DNA of 64,000 nucleotides from F23-B02 sp946405205 (GCA_946405205.1 CAMJGL010000006.1:1-64000); one strand, 5' to 3'. Shown: positions 34,052 through 43,387, counted from the first letter of the stretch. The notes: generated by a model from the sequence alone, not told the origin. A program made the numbers and translations.

Positions 34052-34867
34052 ATGAAACAGAAACTTTTGCTTTGCGGGGCGGCTGTATTTGCCGTCCTTT
34101 TTCTTTTCTCCGGCATTATGCTGGGACGGCAGCTTTCCGATCAAAAACAGAGCGCCGAAGCCTTTGACAATATCGCAGATATGGTAGTGGACGAAACGGA
34201 GCCGGATGCTACTGAACAGCCGGAAGAACCCGGCGAAACGGTAGCCCCGCCTGCCTTAACTGCCTATGAAAAATATGCCGCCGTCTATGAGCAGAACCCT
34301 GACTTTGTGGGCTGGATTTCTATTGATGGCACCAATATCAATTATCCGGTCATGCAGACGCCGAGCAATCCTGATTTTTATCTGAAGCACGCCTTTGACA
34401 AATCGTACAGCGACTATGGCGTACCCTATGTGCAGGAGAACTGCGACCTGGAACAGTCCGATAATGTAGTAATCTACGGACATCACATGAAAAACGGCTC
34501 CATGTTCTCTGACCTGTGCAAGTATGAGAGCGAGGATTTCTACCAGAAGCATAAGACCGTCCACTTTGACACACTGGCAGACTTTGGTGAGTATGAGATC
34601 GTTGCTGCATTCAAGACGGTGGCCTACTCTCAGGAGGGGTTCAAGTATTATCATTTTGTCAATGCGGAGGATGAAGCAGCCTTTGACGAGTTTATCGCAG
34701 AGTGCAAAGCTCTCGCCCTGTATGACACGGGCGTAACCGCTGAGTACGGCGATAAACTGATTACCCTTTCCACCTGTGAATACAGCCGCACCAATGGCAG
34801 AATGGTCATTGTTGCAAAGCTGGTGGTGCCGTCCGCTGAGGAGGTGGACGCCGATGCCGGACATTAA
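34052..34867 (+). CDS. srtB: class B sortase
   Basis: The 271-residue transpeptidase is membrane-anchored by residues 5-25. The catalytic His lies in 'IYGHHM' near 143, Cys in 'LSTCEYSRTNGR' near 240, and Arg in the same block. Sortase B enzymes cleave LPXTG-like signals; the ICE adhesin ending 'TPKTG' is an obvious candidate substrate, though class specificity is uncertain. GGAGGT precedes the start at 34052. Confidence 0.9.
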   Translation: MKQKLLLCGAAVFAVLFLFSGIMLGRQLSDQKQSAEAFDNIADMVVDETEPDATEQPEEPGETVAPPALTAYEKYAAVYEQNPDFVGWISIDGTNINYPVMQTPSNPDFYLKHAFDKSYSDYGVPYVQENCDLEQSDNVVIYGHHMKNGSMFSDLCKYESEDFYQKHKTVHFDTLADFGEYEIVAAFKTVAYSQEGFKYYHFVNAEDEAAFDEFIAECKALALYDTGVTAEYGDKLITLSTCEYSRTNGRMVIVAKLVVPSAEEVDADAGH

Positions 34868-36701
34868 AACGCGGGATACTGTCAAGGGTACGATTAAAAC
34901 GCTGGATAAAGCAGCGATTGCTGGGGAACGCATGAAAGAAGCCTATGTACGAACCAAGGAAAAGGCTGAGCATGGCGTATATTCTGCGGAAAGCTCCCCG
35001 GAGGAATATGCGGCTGACCGCTTTTCGGGCGGTACGGAAACAGTCACTTATGAAGCCGCCCACCAGTTTGACAAGCAGGGCCGTAAAGGCGTCCAGGCGA
35101 CCAGGGAGAACATTTCCAAGGCAAAAGAGCATTTTGAACAGCGTAAAGTCGGTTCGGAACAACCAAAAGCGGGAGCAGGACAGCACAGTCCAAACACTGA
35201 GCAGCATGGGGCGGTAATGGAGCAGCGCAAAGCAGACCTGCCGAAAAAGCAGGCCCGTGAAAAAGCGGCGGATCGTGTCCGCCGTCGCTCTGCGGATACG
35301 GCCCGTCAGTCTGTGAAAACCGCCGACCAAGAGGTTCAGGCCATTAAGACTGTAGAGCGTGGTGATAAGACCATTAAGCAGTCTGCCAGATCCACCGGAA
35401 AAGCTACAGTTAAGACGACACAGAAATCCATTAAGACTGCCCAGCAGACAGCCAGAACGACCATCAAGACCAGTCAGACCACAGCAAAGGCGGCACAGAA
35501 ATCCGCCCAGGCAGCGGCAAAGGCTTCTCACCGGGCGGCTCAGGCAGCCCGTGCAGCGGCAAAGGCAACTGCAGCTGGTATTAAGGCCGCGGCAAAAGCT
35601 ACTGCTGCGGCAGTAAAAGCAATTATCGCGGCAACCAAAGCACTGGTTGCCGCGATTGCTGCAGGTGGGTGGATTGCCGTGGCTGTCATTGTCATTATCT
35701 GCCTGATCGGGCTGATCGTTGGTTCCTGCTTTGGGATTTTCTTTTCTGGTGAGGATACCGGCACCGGGCAGACCATGCAAACGGTGGTGCGGGAGATCAA
35801 CGAGGATTACGAAAACCAGCTTGACACCATCAAGGCCAATATCTCATATGATGTGCTGGAAATGTCCGGCTCCCGTGCCGTCTGGCCGGAGGTGCTGTCT
35901 GTCTATGCAGTCAAGACCACCACCGACCCGGACAATGCCATGGATGTGGCTACAATGGACGATTCACGAAAGGCCATTCTGAAGGACATCTTCTGGCAGA
36001 TGAATGAAATCTCCTCCCGAACAGAAACCAACACCGAAACGGTGATCGAGGAATCAGACGACGGCAACGGCAACATCGTGGAAACCACAACCACCGTTAC
36101 CCGAACCACACTGTATATCACGGTCAGCCATAAAACCGCCGAGGAAATGGCTGACCATTTTAATTTCAATGCCGACCAGCAGGCGCAGCTTGCAGAGCTA
36201 TTGGCAGATGAAAACAATTCCCTGTGGGCGGCAGTGCTGTACGGAATCGGCGTCAGCGATGACGCGATTGTTGCCGTGGCATTGTCGCAGGTGGGTAACA
36301 TCGGTGGGCAGCCGTATTGGTCATGGTACGGCTTTGAGGGCCGTGTGGAATGGTGTGCTTGCTTTGTGAGCTGGTGTGCCAACGAGTGCGGCTATATCGA
36401 AAACGGCATCATTCCAAAATTCGCAGGTTGTGTGAACGGCGTCCAGTGGTTCAAAGACCGTGGCCAATGGGCCGACAACAGCATCGAGCCGACACCGGGC
36501 ATGATTATCTTCTTTGATTGGGATTCCCCGAATGGCTCCTCCGGGTCGCAAGATGGTCTTTCCGATCATGTGGGTATCGTGGAGAAATGCGAAAACGGAA
36601 TTGTCTATACCATCGAGGGAAACTCAGGAGATGCTTGTCGCCAGCGGCAGTATCCTGTGGGATACTATGAGATCCTGGGTTATGGTATTCCTGCCTATTA
36701 A
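34854..36701 (+). CDS. CD1107/CD1108-type cell-wall hydrolase with CHAP domain
   Basis: The 615-residue protein opens the donor wall for the transfer channel. Residues 1-150 are charged. Residues about 155-270 are a long Lys/Ala/Thr-rich helical repeat ('AQKSAQAAAKASHRAAQAA'). One membrane helix lies at about 273-298. An extracellular region and a C-terminal CHAP domain follow, with Cys in 'EWCACFVSWC' near 500 and His in 'SDHVGIVEKC'. The start at 34854 overlaps the sortase gene by 14 bases and follows GAGGAGGT. Confidence 0.87.
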   Translation: MPDIKTRDTVKGTIKTLDKAAIAGERMKEAYVRTKEKAEHGVYSAESSPEEYAADRFSGGTETVTYEAAHQFDKQGRKGVQATRENISKAKEHFEQRKVGSEQPKAGAGQHSPNTEQHGAVMEQRKADLPKKQAREKAADRVRRRSADTARQSVKTADQEVQAIKTVERGDKTIKQSARSTGKATVKTTQKSIKTAQQTARTTIKTSQTTAKAAQKSAQAAAKASHRAAQAARAAAKATAAGIKAAAKATAAAVKAIIAATKALVAAIAAGGWIAVAVIVIICLIGLIVGSCFGIFFSGEDTGTGQTMQTVVREINEDYENQLDTIKANISYDVLEMSGSRAVWPEVLSVYAVKTTTDPDNAMDVATMDDSRKAILKDIFWQMNEISSRTETNTETVIEESDDGNGNIVETTTTVTRTTLYITVSHKTAEEMADHFNFNADQQAQLAELLADENNSLWAAVLYGIGVSDDAIVAVALSQVGNIGGQPYWSWYGFEGRVEWCACFVSWCANECGYIENGIIPKFAGCVNGVQWFKDRGQWADNSIEPTPGMIIFFDWDSPNGSSGSQDGLSDHVGIVEKCENGIVYTIEGNSGDACRQRQYPVGYYEILGYGIPAY

Positions 36702-36741
36702 GATTAGGCAAAAGAAAAACAGAGGCGATATTGCCTCTGCT

Positions 36742-37104
36742 TTATTCTTTTGCCTTACATAAACCTATTACGGTTGCTTCTACAACTAATAATTCTTTTT
36801 CGCTTAGCGTATCCAGTAGTGCGTCAAGTTGTCTGCGTGCAGTACTTTTTTCAGCTTTTTTATTTGGGAATATGTATTGATCTACTGAAATGTCAAACAT
36901 CGTAACCAGCTGGATGAATAACTGCAAGCTCGGAATTTGTCCTTCATTTTCGATAGCCTGAATATGGCGAGGTGCATAATCAATCTTTTCAGAAAGCTGC
37001 TCTCTTGTTATGCCTTGTGATTCACGTGCCTTCTTTATTGCCATCCCTATCGGTTTGAAATCAAACTCTGTAAAGTCGGAAAATCCATTTTTACCATCGC
37101 TCAT
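36742..37104 (-). CDS. XRE-family regulator
   Basis: The 120-residue protein has a helix-turn-helix ('KKARESQGITREQLSEKIDY', 'PRHIQAIENEGQIPSLQLF') after an N-terminal arm. It starts at 37104 after AGGCGGTG on the minus strand. Three 22-bp-spaced repeats upstream are likely operators. It separates the transfer core from the cargo and may control either. Confidence 0.82.
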   Translation of the reverse strand: MSDGKNGFSDFTEFDFKPIGMAIKKARESQGITREQLSEKIDYAPRHIQAIENEGQIPSLQLFIQLVTMFDISVDQYIFPNKKAEKSTARRQLDALLDTLSEKELLVVEATVIGLCKAKE

Positions 37105-37154
37105 AAGTTCACCGCCTGTCCTTTTCATTCCGTTTGTTATATTATACGGAAATG

Positions 37155-37206
37155 AAATCTCTTATTAAACGATGTGAAATCTCTGATAATAAGATATATA
37201 ATCTCT
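37155..37206 (-). repeat. three 22-bp-spaced repeats, probable XRE operators
   Basis: AAATCTCT at 37155 and 37177 and AATCTCT at 37200 share one register of 22 bp, two helical turns. They overlap a minus-strand promoter (-10 TATAAT near 37141-37146). The rest of the 287-base gap to the next gene shows nothing else clear. Confidence 0.5.
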
Positions 37207-37391
37207 ACATATGAGATATAAAAATTCACAACTGCATAGTTGATGCTGTTCAAACAAAAGATTATAATGGAAACGTACTGATTTTGATGAACGGAAGTAC
37301 TGGAAAGGGTCGATTGGACTTTTTGGGGCCTTTTCACATATAAAAAACAGGATAAAGTAAACTTGATAAGAATTGAAAGGGGTTTTATACG

Positions 37392-38273
37392 ATGAACTTA
37401 CTTATTTATGGCGCTGGTGTAATAGGATGCCTATATGCGGCATTGTTCAGTGATGCCGGACACAATGTCACCATATACGCAAGAGGGCAGCGACTGGAAA
37501 TTTTAAAGAAAAATGGGTTGCTGTACTCTCAGAATAATAGAATTATGAAAGCGGAATTAACGATCATTGATAAATTGGAAGATGACGATTTATATGACTT
37601 TATATTTTTGCCTGTCAGAGAAAATCAAGTCCATATTGCATTAAGGGAGCTAAAGAATAATGGCTGCCCCACTATTGTTACAATGGTCAACACACTGGAA
37701 CCATACAGTAATTGGGAAGAAATTTGTGGAAAAGGCAGAATTGTTCCTGCGTTTCCGGGGGCGGGCGGCAGTTTTGATGAAAATGTGCTCCACGCATCTC
37801 TTACTCCGAGGTTTATTCAGCCAACAACTTTTGCTGAGATTTCGGGAGAAAAAACGGAAAGATTGTTGAAATTGGCATCTCTCTTTAAGCAAGCTCATAT
37901 ACCATATCAGATTGTGCAGGATATGCACGCCTGGCAATTGTGTCACTTAGCAATGGTTGTACCGATTGCAGATGCTTATTATATGGCAGACAACCCAGAA
38001 AAGGCGGGGTATGACGGAAAAGTAATGCTTTATACTGCAAAACAAATGCGGTGTAATTTTTCAGCACTTCATAAATTAGAAATAAGATTAACTCCGCCTA
38101 AAATGAATTTCTTTCGTCTTACACCGGTTTCTATATTGAGCATGGGATTGAGTTTCGTGTTCAGAAGCAAATTTGGAAATATGTTCATGTATCGGCATTC
38201 AATGAAAGCACCAGATGAGATGAGGCAACTACATGACCAGTTTTATGGATATATTCAGAGAAATTTAGCATAA
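37392..38273 (+). CDS. ketopantoate reductase (ApbA/PanE)-family protein
   Basis: The 293-residue protein has an N-terminal NAD(P)-binding motif 'YGAGVIGCLYAALFSDAGH' and a 'VNTLEP'-type strand, as in ApbA/PanE dehydrogenases. The C-terminal half diverges from true PanE enzymes, so the substrate is unknown. GAAAGGGG precedes the ATG. It ends at a terminator shared with the convergent AraC gene. Confidence 0.75.
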   Translation: MNLLIYGAGVIGCLYAALFSDAGHNVTIYARGQRLEILKKNGLLYSQNNRIMKAELTIIDKLEDDDLYDFIFLPVRENQVHIALRELKNNGCPTIVTMVNTLEPYSNWEEICGKGRIVPAFPGAGGSFDENVLHASLTPRFIQPTTFAEISGEKTERLLKLASLFKQAHIPYQIVQDMHAWQLCHLAMVVPIADAYYMADNPEKAGYDGKVMLYTAKQMRCNFSALHKLEIRLTPPKMNFFRLTPVSILSMGLSFVFRSKFGNMFMYRHSMKAPDEMRQLHDQFYGYIQRNLA

Positions 38274-38278
38274 ATAAA

Positions 38279-38316
38279 ACCCGCCTGATTTGAAAATACA
38301 TAGTCAGGCGGGTTTT
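38279..38316. terminator. bidirectional terminator
   Basis: ACCCGCCTGA and TCAGGCGGGT form a perfect 10-bp stem, with TTTTA on one side and A-rich sequence on the other. It lies between two convergent genes. Confidence 0.85.
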
Positions 38317-38340
38317 ATTTATATACCACGGAACCATTTG

Positions 38341-39387
38341 CTATTTCTCGGTAGCGTTGTTCACTTGATTGAGAACAGATTTTTTGGAGATAGCTACATG
38401 AGCCTTTCGATATTCTTTCGGAAGGACACCGAAGAAGTCTTGAAAAGCTATTGTAAATTTACTTTGGCTTTCATATCCGACCATTTTTGCTATTTGAGAA
38501 ATGCTTTTCTCAGACTCTCTTAACAAAACTGCTGCTTTTTCCATTCGATGCTCCTTGGTATGAGCTGCGATGGAAGAACCATAGACGGCTTTGAAAACAG
38601 ATTTCAATGTTGAGGAATTCATCAGATATTTTTTTGCCAGTTCATCTATAGTGATGCGTTTGTCCAGATTATCTACAAGCTCATTATGAATCAGCTTAAT
38701 CGTATGAATTTGATCAGCCTGATACTGTGTTGGGTTGCCTTTGGTTGAGGGTGAAAGACTGTATAAATATAGCAGAAGCTCCTGAACCTTTAGCTTAAAG
38801 TAAGCCAAGCGAAGGGACTCTGGTAAATCAAATAATCCGTTAAAAAGGGTATTGGTATGTTCGCTTCCGGGAAAGATGGAAAGATCTCCGTTTGCACAAA
38901 ACTTTTGATACAAGAAATCTCCGGTAATAGGCGTTCCGTATAACGCCTCCGGCTGTTCCAGTTTCAATATTTGTGTGTCAATGCATACTACAATTCCTTC
39001 ATAGTATCCTAAAGGTAAGGAGATTGCTGAATCAGAACAGAGTGACAATGTATGGATGGAGAAATCCCCTGGTCCTAAATAAAGAACACGCTTGTCTTTC
39101 ATTTCCCAGCCAATGCGACCTTGTCGGCAATAGTTAATCTCTATGACAGAGTCAATGGCATCATGTTGGAGTACAGCCCTGTCGGTCAGCAGACAAAAGA
39201 AAGACAAATCAATTCCCGGATAGATGGAATAGTTTTCTATTTTTCCTTTGCCGTGAAGCACCATCTCAGAGTATTCTGGAAATATCTTTGCCGCATCATC
39301 TTTATAAGTATATTTTTGTTCCAGCAGTATCTGATTCGGAATGTCCTCAAGTTTTTTTTCAATTTCAATCTTTGATGGATAATACAC
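38341..39387 (-). CDS. AraC-family transcriptional regulator
   Basis: The 348-residue protein has a ligand-binding-type N-terminal half and a C-terminal AraC double helix-turn-helix ('ITIDELAKKYLMNSSTLK', 'ISQIAKMVGYESQSKFTIAF', 'FGVLPKEYRK'). It begins 10 bases after the ArsR gene on the same strand, so the two are co-transcribed. It may respond to the same metal stress; the effector is unknown. Confidence 0.85.
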   Translation of the reverse strand: MYYPSKIEIEKKLEDIPNQILLEQKYTYKDDAAKIFPEYSEMVLHGKGKIENYSIYPGIDLSFFCLLTDRAVLQHDAIDSVIEINYCRQGRIGWEMKDKRVLYLGPGDFSIHTLSLCSDSAISLPLGYYEGIVVCIDTQILKLEQPEALYGTPITGDFLYQKFCANGDLSIFPGSEHTNTLFNGLFDLPESLRLAYFKLKVQELLLYLYSLSPSTKGNPTQYQADQIHTIKLIHNELVDNLDKRITIDELAKKYLMNSSTLKSVFKAVYGSSIAAHTKEHRMEKAAVLLRESEKSISQIAKMVGYESQSKFTIAFQDFFGVLPKEYRKAHVAISKKSVLNQVNNATEK

Positions 39388-39396
39388 TGTTTCCTC

Positions 39397-39765
39397 CTAA
39401 GTTTCCGGGCAGGTGATTTCCATAATTTTCTCTATCGCCAGATGTAAAAGGCGGCTTTGCTCTGTATCAGCAGCCTTATAATATACTTCTTTTCCCTCTC
39501 TTCTGCTGACAATTAATCCTCTGTCTTTCAGCTGGCGCAGATGATGGGACACTGCCGGACTGGTCATATCAACCAGTGCAGAAATATTGATGACACATTC
39601 TTCGCAGTGACACAACAGCCAGTAGATGCGAATTCTGCTGCTGTCCCCAAGTAGCTTGAACACATCCGCAACAGTTTGGAAAGTATCTGTTTTATCCAAT
39701 GCTGTTTTTAACTGCGTTATTTCGTGATTATCATTATGGTGATGAGGTAAAATATCTGCAGGCAT
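39397..39765 (-). CDS. ArsR/SmtB-family repressor with CxCxxC (alpha3-type) site
   Basis: The 122-residue winged-helix repressor has 'LLCHCEECV', a CxCxxC pattern (Cys52, Cys54, Cys57) at the alpha3 position used by ArsR/CadC-type sensors of As, Sb, Cd or Pb. The recognition helix is 'SPAVSHHLRQLKDRGLI'. A His-rich N-terminus ('HHHNDNH') adds possible ligands. The start at 39765 follows AAAGGAGC. It is divergent from the metallochaperone gene, and TTAAACAA motifs lie between them. Confidence 0.87.
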   Translation of the reverse strand: MPADILPHHHNDNHEITQLKTALDKTDTFQTVADVFKLLGDSSRIRIYWLLCHCEECVINISALVDMTSPAVSHHLRQLKDRGLIVSRREGKEVYYKAADTEQSRLLHLAIEKIMEITCPET

Positions 39766-39834
39766 TACACCGGCTCCTTTCAATTCATATCTGTGTACTC
39801 TGCGTGTAAATTGATTTTACCATATTCATTTCAA

Positions 39835-39850
39835 TTAAACAAGTGCTTAA
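39835..39850 (-). promoter_or_regulatory. candidate metal-repressor operator A
   Basis: TTAAACAAGTGCTTAA, near-palindromic at its ends, lies upstream of the ArsR gene. Related motifs occur at 39966, 40294 and 43424. Confidence 0.45.
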
Positions 39851-39916
39851 TTTTTGAATAGAATAGCCCAAACGGAAATGATATTCGCCCAAATGGTAGG
39901 TTATGCTGTTATGCTA

Positions 39917-39945
39917 TTGACTTATGCTTGCCAGAATCATATAGT
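39917..39945 (+). promoter_or_regulatory. promoter of the metallochaperone gene
   Basis: TTGACT, a 17-base spacer and TATAGT give a good vegetative promoter 64 bases upstream of the start codon. Confidence 0.6.
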
Positions 39946-39965
39946 AAAGGAGCATCAGTTAAATG

Positions 39966-39982
39966 AGTGCTTAATTGTTTAA
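39966..39982 (+). promoter_or_regulatory. candidate metal-repressor operator B
   Basis: AGTGCTTAATTGTTTAA (TTAAACAATTAAGCACT on the other strand) lies just downstream of the promoter, where a bound repressor would block elongation or open complex formation. Confidence 0.45.
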
Positions 39983-40008
39983 TACAGATTCTGAAAGGAG
40001 ATAATCCA

Positions 40009-40227
40009 ATGAAAAAGACCTACAAAATTGAAGTTGATTGCGCTAACTGTGCAAACCTTATGGAAGAAGCTACACGCAAAACCGCTGGTGTTCAGAATGC
40101 CACGGTTAACTTTATGACTCAGAAAATGATTGTTGAGTTCGAGGATGGTCAGGACCCTAAGGCTGTTATGCTTCAGGTGCTGCGAGCCTGCAAAAAGGTT
40201 GAGCCTGACTGTGAGATCGAGTTGTAA
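40009..40227 (+). CDS. HMA-domain metallochaperone-like protein
   Basis: The 72-residue protein is a single heavy-metal-associated domain with the metal motif 'DCANCAN' (CxxC) after the first strand. It probably hands Cd, Zn or another soft metal to the P-type ATPase at 41.1 kb, which lacks its own N-terminal HMA domain. GAAAGGAG lies 8 bases before the ATG. Confidence 0.85.
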   Translation: MKKTYKIEVDCANCANLMEEATRKTAGVQNATVNFMTQKMIVEFEDGQDPKAVMLQVLRACKKVEPDCEIEL

Positions 40228-40240
40228 AAAAATTGTCTGT

Positions 40241-40280
40241 AAAAGCGCTCTAAACGCGATTTTGCGGATAGGGCGCTTTT
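40241..40280 (+). terminator. intrinsic terminator after the metallochaperone gene
   Basis: AAAAGCGCTC and GGGCGCTTTT form the outer stem, with one mismatch. Confidence 0.6.
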
Positions 40281-40293
40281 ATCAGACCAATAG

Positions 40294-40310
40294 TTAAACA
40301 AATAAGCAAT
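40294..40310 (+). promoter_or_regulatory. candidate metal-repressor operator C
   Basis: TTAAACAAATAAGCAAT lies upstream of a possible promoter (-10 TATACT about 20 bases on) of the next gene. Confidence 0.4.
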
Positions 40311-40376
40311 AGTTGAATTAGTGTATTTGGGGTATACTACATTTTATCTTTTGCAGAAAGGAACGGACAAAACGAA

Positions 40377-41000
40377 ATGAAGAATGGATTGATGCCCCAA
40401 GCTATGTGGCTATGCTTTCGAGGCTCCTTTGCACGGGAAGTGCATCGTATGAGTAAAGAAGAACCTCGAATAGTAATGGCGAAAGCCAGAAAACGCTATC
40501 AGAAGGTTTTAATGACAATCCCCGAATTTGAAACGGGCGATCCCTTTCTTACCAATATTTTGAGTGCGGCAATGCTGGCATCGGTATATCTGGAATTGAC
40601 AGAGAAACCAAACCTTGAACAAGTTACTGATTTTTATCACCATGCTATGACTAACAATATAATTATGAGGTGTTACCTTAAAAGGGGTAGCAAGTACACA
40701 GCAAAAGCGCAGGCAAAGTTGAAGCGACAGGGTGAGGAAAGCGCGAGGCGGTCAGGATCAAATCCCTACACATGGTGCTTTCGCTATGAAGCAGGAAAGG
40801 ACATCAACAGTTACTCAGCTATTTTTACTTACTGTGGTATCCTACACTTGTTAAAGACGTTGGATATACCCGAGATTTGTCCTGCTATGTGTACCTATGA
40901 TTATGATATGGCAGATTTAGGCGGCAGCACATTTATCCGCAACCACACACTGGCGGGTGGAGGGCCATGTTGCGATTGCCATTGGACAAGAAAACTCTAA
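40377..41000 (+). CDS. ATC-hydrolase-family (L-2-amino-thiazoline-4-carboxylate) protein
   Basis: The 207-residue protein ends in 'RNHTLAGGGPCCDCHW', like the C-terminal signature of the ATC hydrolase family, and has conserved Cys residues. Family members include cysteine-producing hydrolases and many proteins of unknown role. Here it is placed between a metallochaperone and a metal pump, so a thiol-related function is plausible but unproven. Confidence 0.65.
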   Translation: MKNGLMPQAMWLCFRGSFAREVHRMSKEEPRIVMAKARKRYQKVLMTIPEFETGDPFLTNILSAAMLASVYLELTEKPNLEQVTDFYHHAMTNNIIMRCYLKRGSKYTAKAQAKLKRQGEESARRSGSNPYTWCFRYEAGKDINSYSAIFTYCGILHLLKTLDIPEICPAMCTYDYDMADLGGSTFIRNHTLAGGGPCCDCHWTRKL

Positions 41001-41118
41001 ATAATAATTATTGCGATAATGAGTTCTCACGGCAGATTTCCAGACAACAATTTATAGTGCGAACTCCAACCTGCATTTCACCGCTGGTGGTGCTTTTCGC
41101 AGAAAGGAATGGTTATCA

Positions 41119-43005
41119 ATGACAAAGAAACAGAGAATCATGCTGGCACGCATTTTGATTACGGCCTTCATGGTAATAACATTAAAATTTATTCCGATTA
41201 CGGGCATTTTACAGATGGTACTCTATCTGACTGCTTATCTGGTAATCGGCTATGACATTCTGAAAAAGGCCGGAAAAGGTATTTTGAACCGCCAGATCTT
41301 TGATGAGAACTTTTTGATGGCGATAGCCACTGTAGGAGCATTTTCTCTTGCCATTTATGAGCAAAGTGGTGATTATGTTGAAGCCATTGCCGTTATGCTC
41401 TTTTATCAGATTGGTGAGCTGTTTCAGAGTTACGCCGTTGGAAAAAGCCGTCGAAGCATTAGTGAGTTGATGGATATTCGTCCTGACTATGCCAATGTGG
41501 AGAGGAATGGAACATTGGAAAAGGTTGACCCTGATGAAGTCGAAATCGGCAGCATTATTGTGGTGCAGCCTGGTGAAAAGGTACCGATTGACGGTACGGT
41601 TGTCGCGGGAACCTCCAGTCTGAACACGGCTGCTCTCACAGGAGAAAGCTTGCCCCGCGACGCAAATGTTGGTGACGATATCATCAGCGGCTGTATCAAC
41701 ATGACTGGTGTGCTGAAGATTCAGACTACTAAGGAATTTGGTGAATCTACTGTATCGAAAATCCTTGATTTGGTGGAAAATGCGAGCTCCCGAAAATCGA
41801 AATCCGAGGATTTCATTGCAAAGTTTTCCCGCATCTACACGCCGGCTGTATGTGCAGCAGCATTACTGCTCGCATTGATACCTCCGTTGGCTCGGATTAT
41901 TGTTATGGGTGTTACACCTGAATGGGGTACATGGATTTACCGTGCTTTAACGTTCCTTGTAATTAGTTGCCCTTGTGCACTGGTTATCAGCATTCCTCTG
42001 AGCTTCTTTGCGGGTATTGGTGGTGCCAGCCGGGAGGGTATTTTAGTCAAAGGCTCTAACTATTTAGAAACACTTTCTAAATCAAAATATATTGTGTTTG
42101 ATAAGACCGGCACTTTGACACAGGGTGTGTTTGAAGTAAACGGTATCCATCACAATACGATGGAGGAAGAAAGGCTGATTGAATATGCAGCTCTGGCTGA
42201 AAGCGCTTCATCTCATCCAATCAGCAAAAGTTTACAGAGAGCCTATGGCAAAGAAATTGACCGTTCGCGGGTAACAGATATTCAGGAGATCAGTGGCAAC
42301 GGTGTGATTGCAAAAGTTGACGGCATGGACGTGGCTGCAGGAAATGCCAAGCTAATGAAGCGTCTGAATATAGAATATAAAGATTGTCGTTCTGTTGGTA
42401 CCATTATTCATTTGGCGATTGGTGGAAAATATGCTGGGCATATCGTGATTTCAGATGTCATCAAATCTCATTCAAAAGAGGCAATTAATTCACTGAAACG
42501 GTCCGGTGTGGAAAAAACAATTATGCTTACGGGAGATGCCAAAGCGGTTGGTGAACAAGTCGCAGCTACTTTAGGGATTGATGAAGTGTACAGTGAATTG
42601 CTCCCAGGCGACAAGGTCACCAAGGTTGAAGAACTCTTGAAAGTCAAACCAGAGTACGGAAAACTTGCCTTTGTGGGTGATGGTATCAATGATGCCCCCG
42701 TTCTTTCACGCGCAGATATTGGTATTGCAATGGGAGCAATGGGCTCTGATGCTGCTATTGAGGCGGCTGATGTTGTCTTGATGGATGATGATCCTCTGAA
42801 AATTGCAAAAGCAATCCGTATTTCCAGAAAGTGCCTTCGTATTGTGCGTCAGAACACGGTATTTGCGATTGCGGTAAAATTTATCTGCCTTGCTCTTGGT
42901 GCTCTTGGTATTGCAAATATGTGGGCAGCAATCTTTGCTGATGTCGGTGTCATGATTCTGGCTATTTTAAATGCTATTCGGGCTCTGTTTGTAAAGAAGG
43001 TTTGA
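41119..43005 (+). CDS. heavy-metal P1B-type ATPase (Zn/Cd/Pb type)
   Basis: The 628-residue pump exports divalent soft metals. It has 'TGES' near 174, the metal-site 'SCPCALVIS' near 283, phosphorylation motif 'DKTGTLTQ' near 328 and 'GDGINDAP' near 519. About eight membrane helices are expected. There is no N-terminal HMA domain; the separate protein at 40.0 kb may serve instead. AAAGGAA precedes the start. Confidence 0.92.
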   Translation: MTKKQRIMLARILITAFMVITLKFIPITGILQMVLYLTAYLVIGYDILKKAGKGILNRQIFDENFLMAIATVGAFSLAIYEQSGDYVEAIAVMLFYQIGELFQSYAVGKSRRSISELMDIRPDYANVERNGTLEKVDPDEVEIGSIIVVQPGEKVPIDGTVVAGTSSLNTAALTGESLPRDANVGDDIISGCINMTGVLKIQTTKEFGESTVSKILDLVENASSRKSKSEDFIAKFSRIYTPAVCAAALLLALIPPLARIIVMGVTPEWGTWIYRALTFLVISCPCALVISIPLSFFAGIGGASREGILVKGSNYLETLSKSKYIVFDKTGTLTQGVFEVNGIHHNTMEEERLIEYAALAESASSHPISKSLQRAYGKEIDRSRVTDIQEISGNGVIAKVDGMDVAAGNAKLMKRLNIEYKDCRSVGTIIHLAIGGKYAGHIVISDVIKSHSKEAINSLKRSGVEKTIMLTGDAKAVGEQVAATLGIDEVYSELLPGDKVTKVEELLKVKPEYGKLAFVGDGINDAPVLSRADIGIAMGAMGSDAAIEAADVVLMDDDPLKIAKAIRISRKCLRIVRQNTVFAIAVKFICLALGALGIANMWAAIFADVGVMILAILNAIRALFVKKV

Positions 43006-43029
43006 CCTGCTGAAAGGAGGTTTTTCAAA

Positions 43030-43377
43030 ATGGAGAAAACCAGCTTGAGGCCCGCACTTACTATGCCGCAAGAAGAAATGTGTTCCTTGGCTGATTTTTT
43101 TAGAATTTTGGGAGACCCCACTCGTGTGCAGCTTTTGCTCTTGCTCTCCCAAAATGGATATTGTGTGAGTGAGCTGGCCCAGAGCCTGAACATTTCTCAG
43201 TCCGCTGTGTCACATCATCTCAGAGCGTTGAAGATTAAACGACTGGTAGTCGGACGAAGGGTAGGAAAGTATGTGATCTACTCGCTTTCCGATAATCACG
43301 TTTCATCGATCATATCTCAGGGATGGGAGCATATTCAGGAATCAGCTTTGTCACGAAAGTTTCGCAAAAAGAAGTAA
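43030..43377 (+). CDS. ArsR/SmtB-family zinc-type repressor (alpha5 site)
   Basis: The 115-residue repressor carries Asp88, His90, His101 and Glu104, exactly the D-x-H-x10-H-x2-E spacing of the SmtB/CzrA alpha5 zinc site. The recognition helix is 'SQSAVSHHLRALKIKRLV'. It lies 24 bases after the pump gene with AAAGGAGG, so it is part of the pump operon and a likely feedback regulator. It has no alpha3 CxC motif, unlike the ArsR at 39.4 kb. Confidence 0.88.
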   Translation: MEKTSLRPALTMPQEEMCSLADFFRILGDPTRVQLLLLLSQNGYCVSELAQSLNISQSAVSHHLRALKIKRLVVGRRVGKYVIYSLSDNHVSSIISQGWEHIQESALSRKFRKKK

Positions 43378-43387
43378 ATTGTGATAC

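Noticed and set aside
35350..35640. Lys/Ala-rich repeats considered as a CRISPR-like or tandem DNA repeat
   Set aside because: They are degenerate codons of a helical protein repeat within the CHAP hydrolase gene, with no fixed spacer length. No CRISPR array was seen anywhere in the window.
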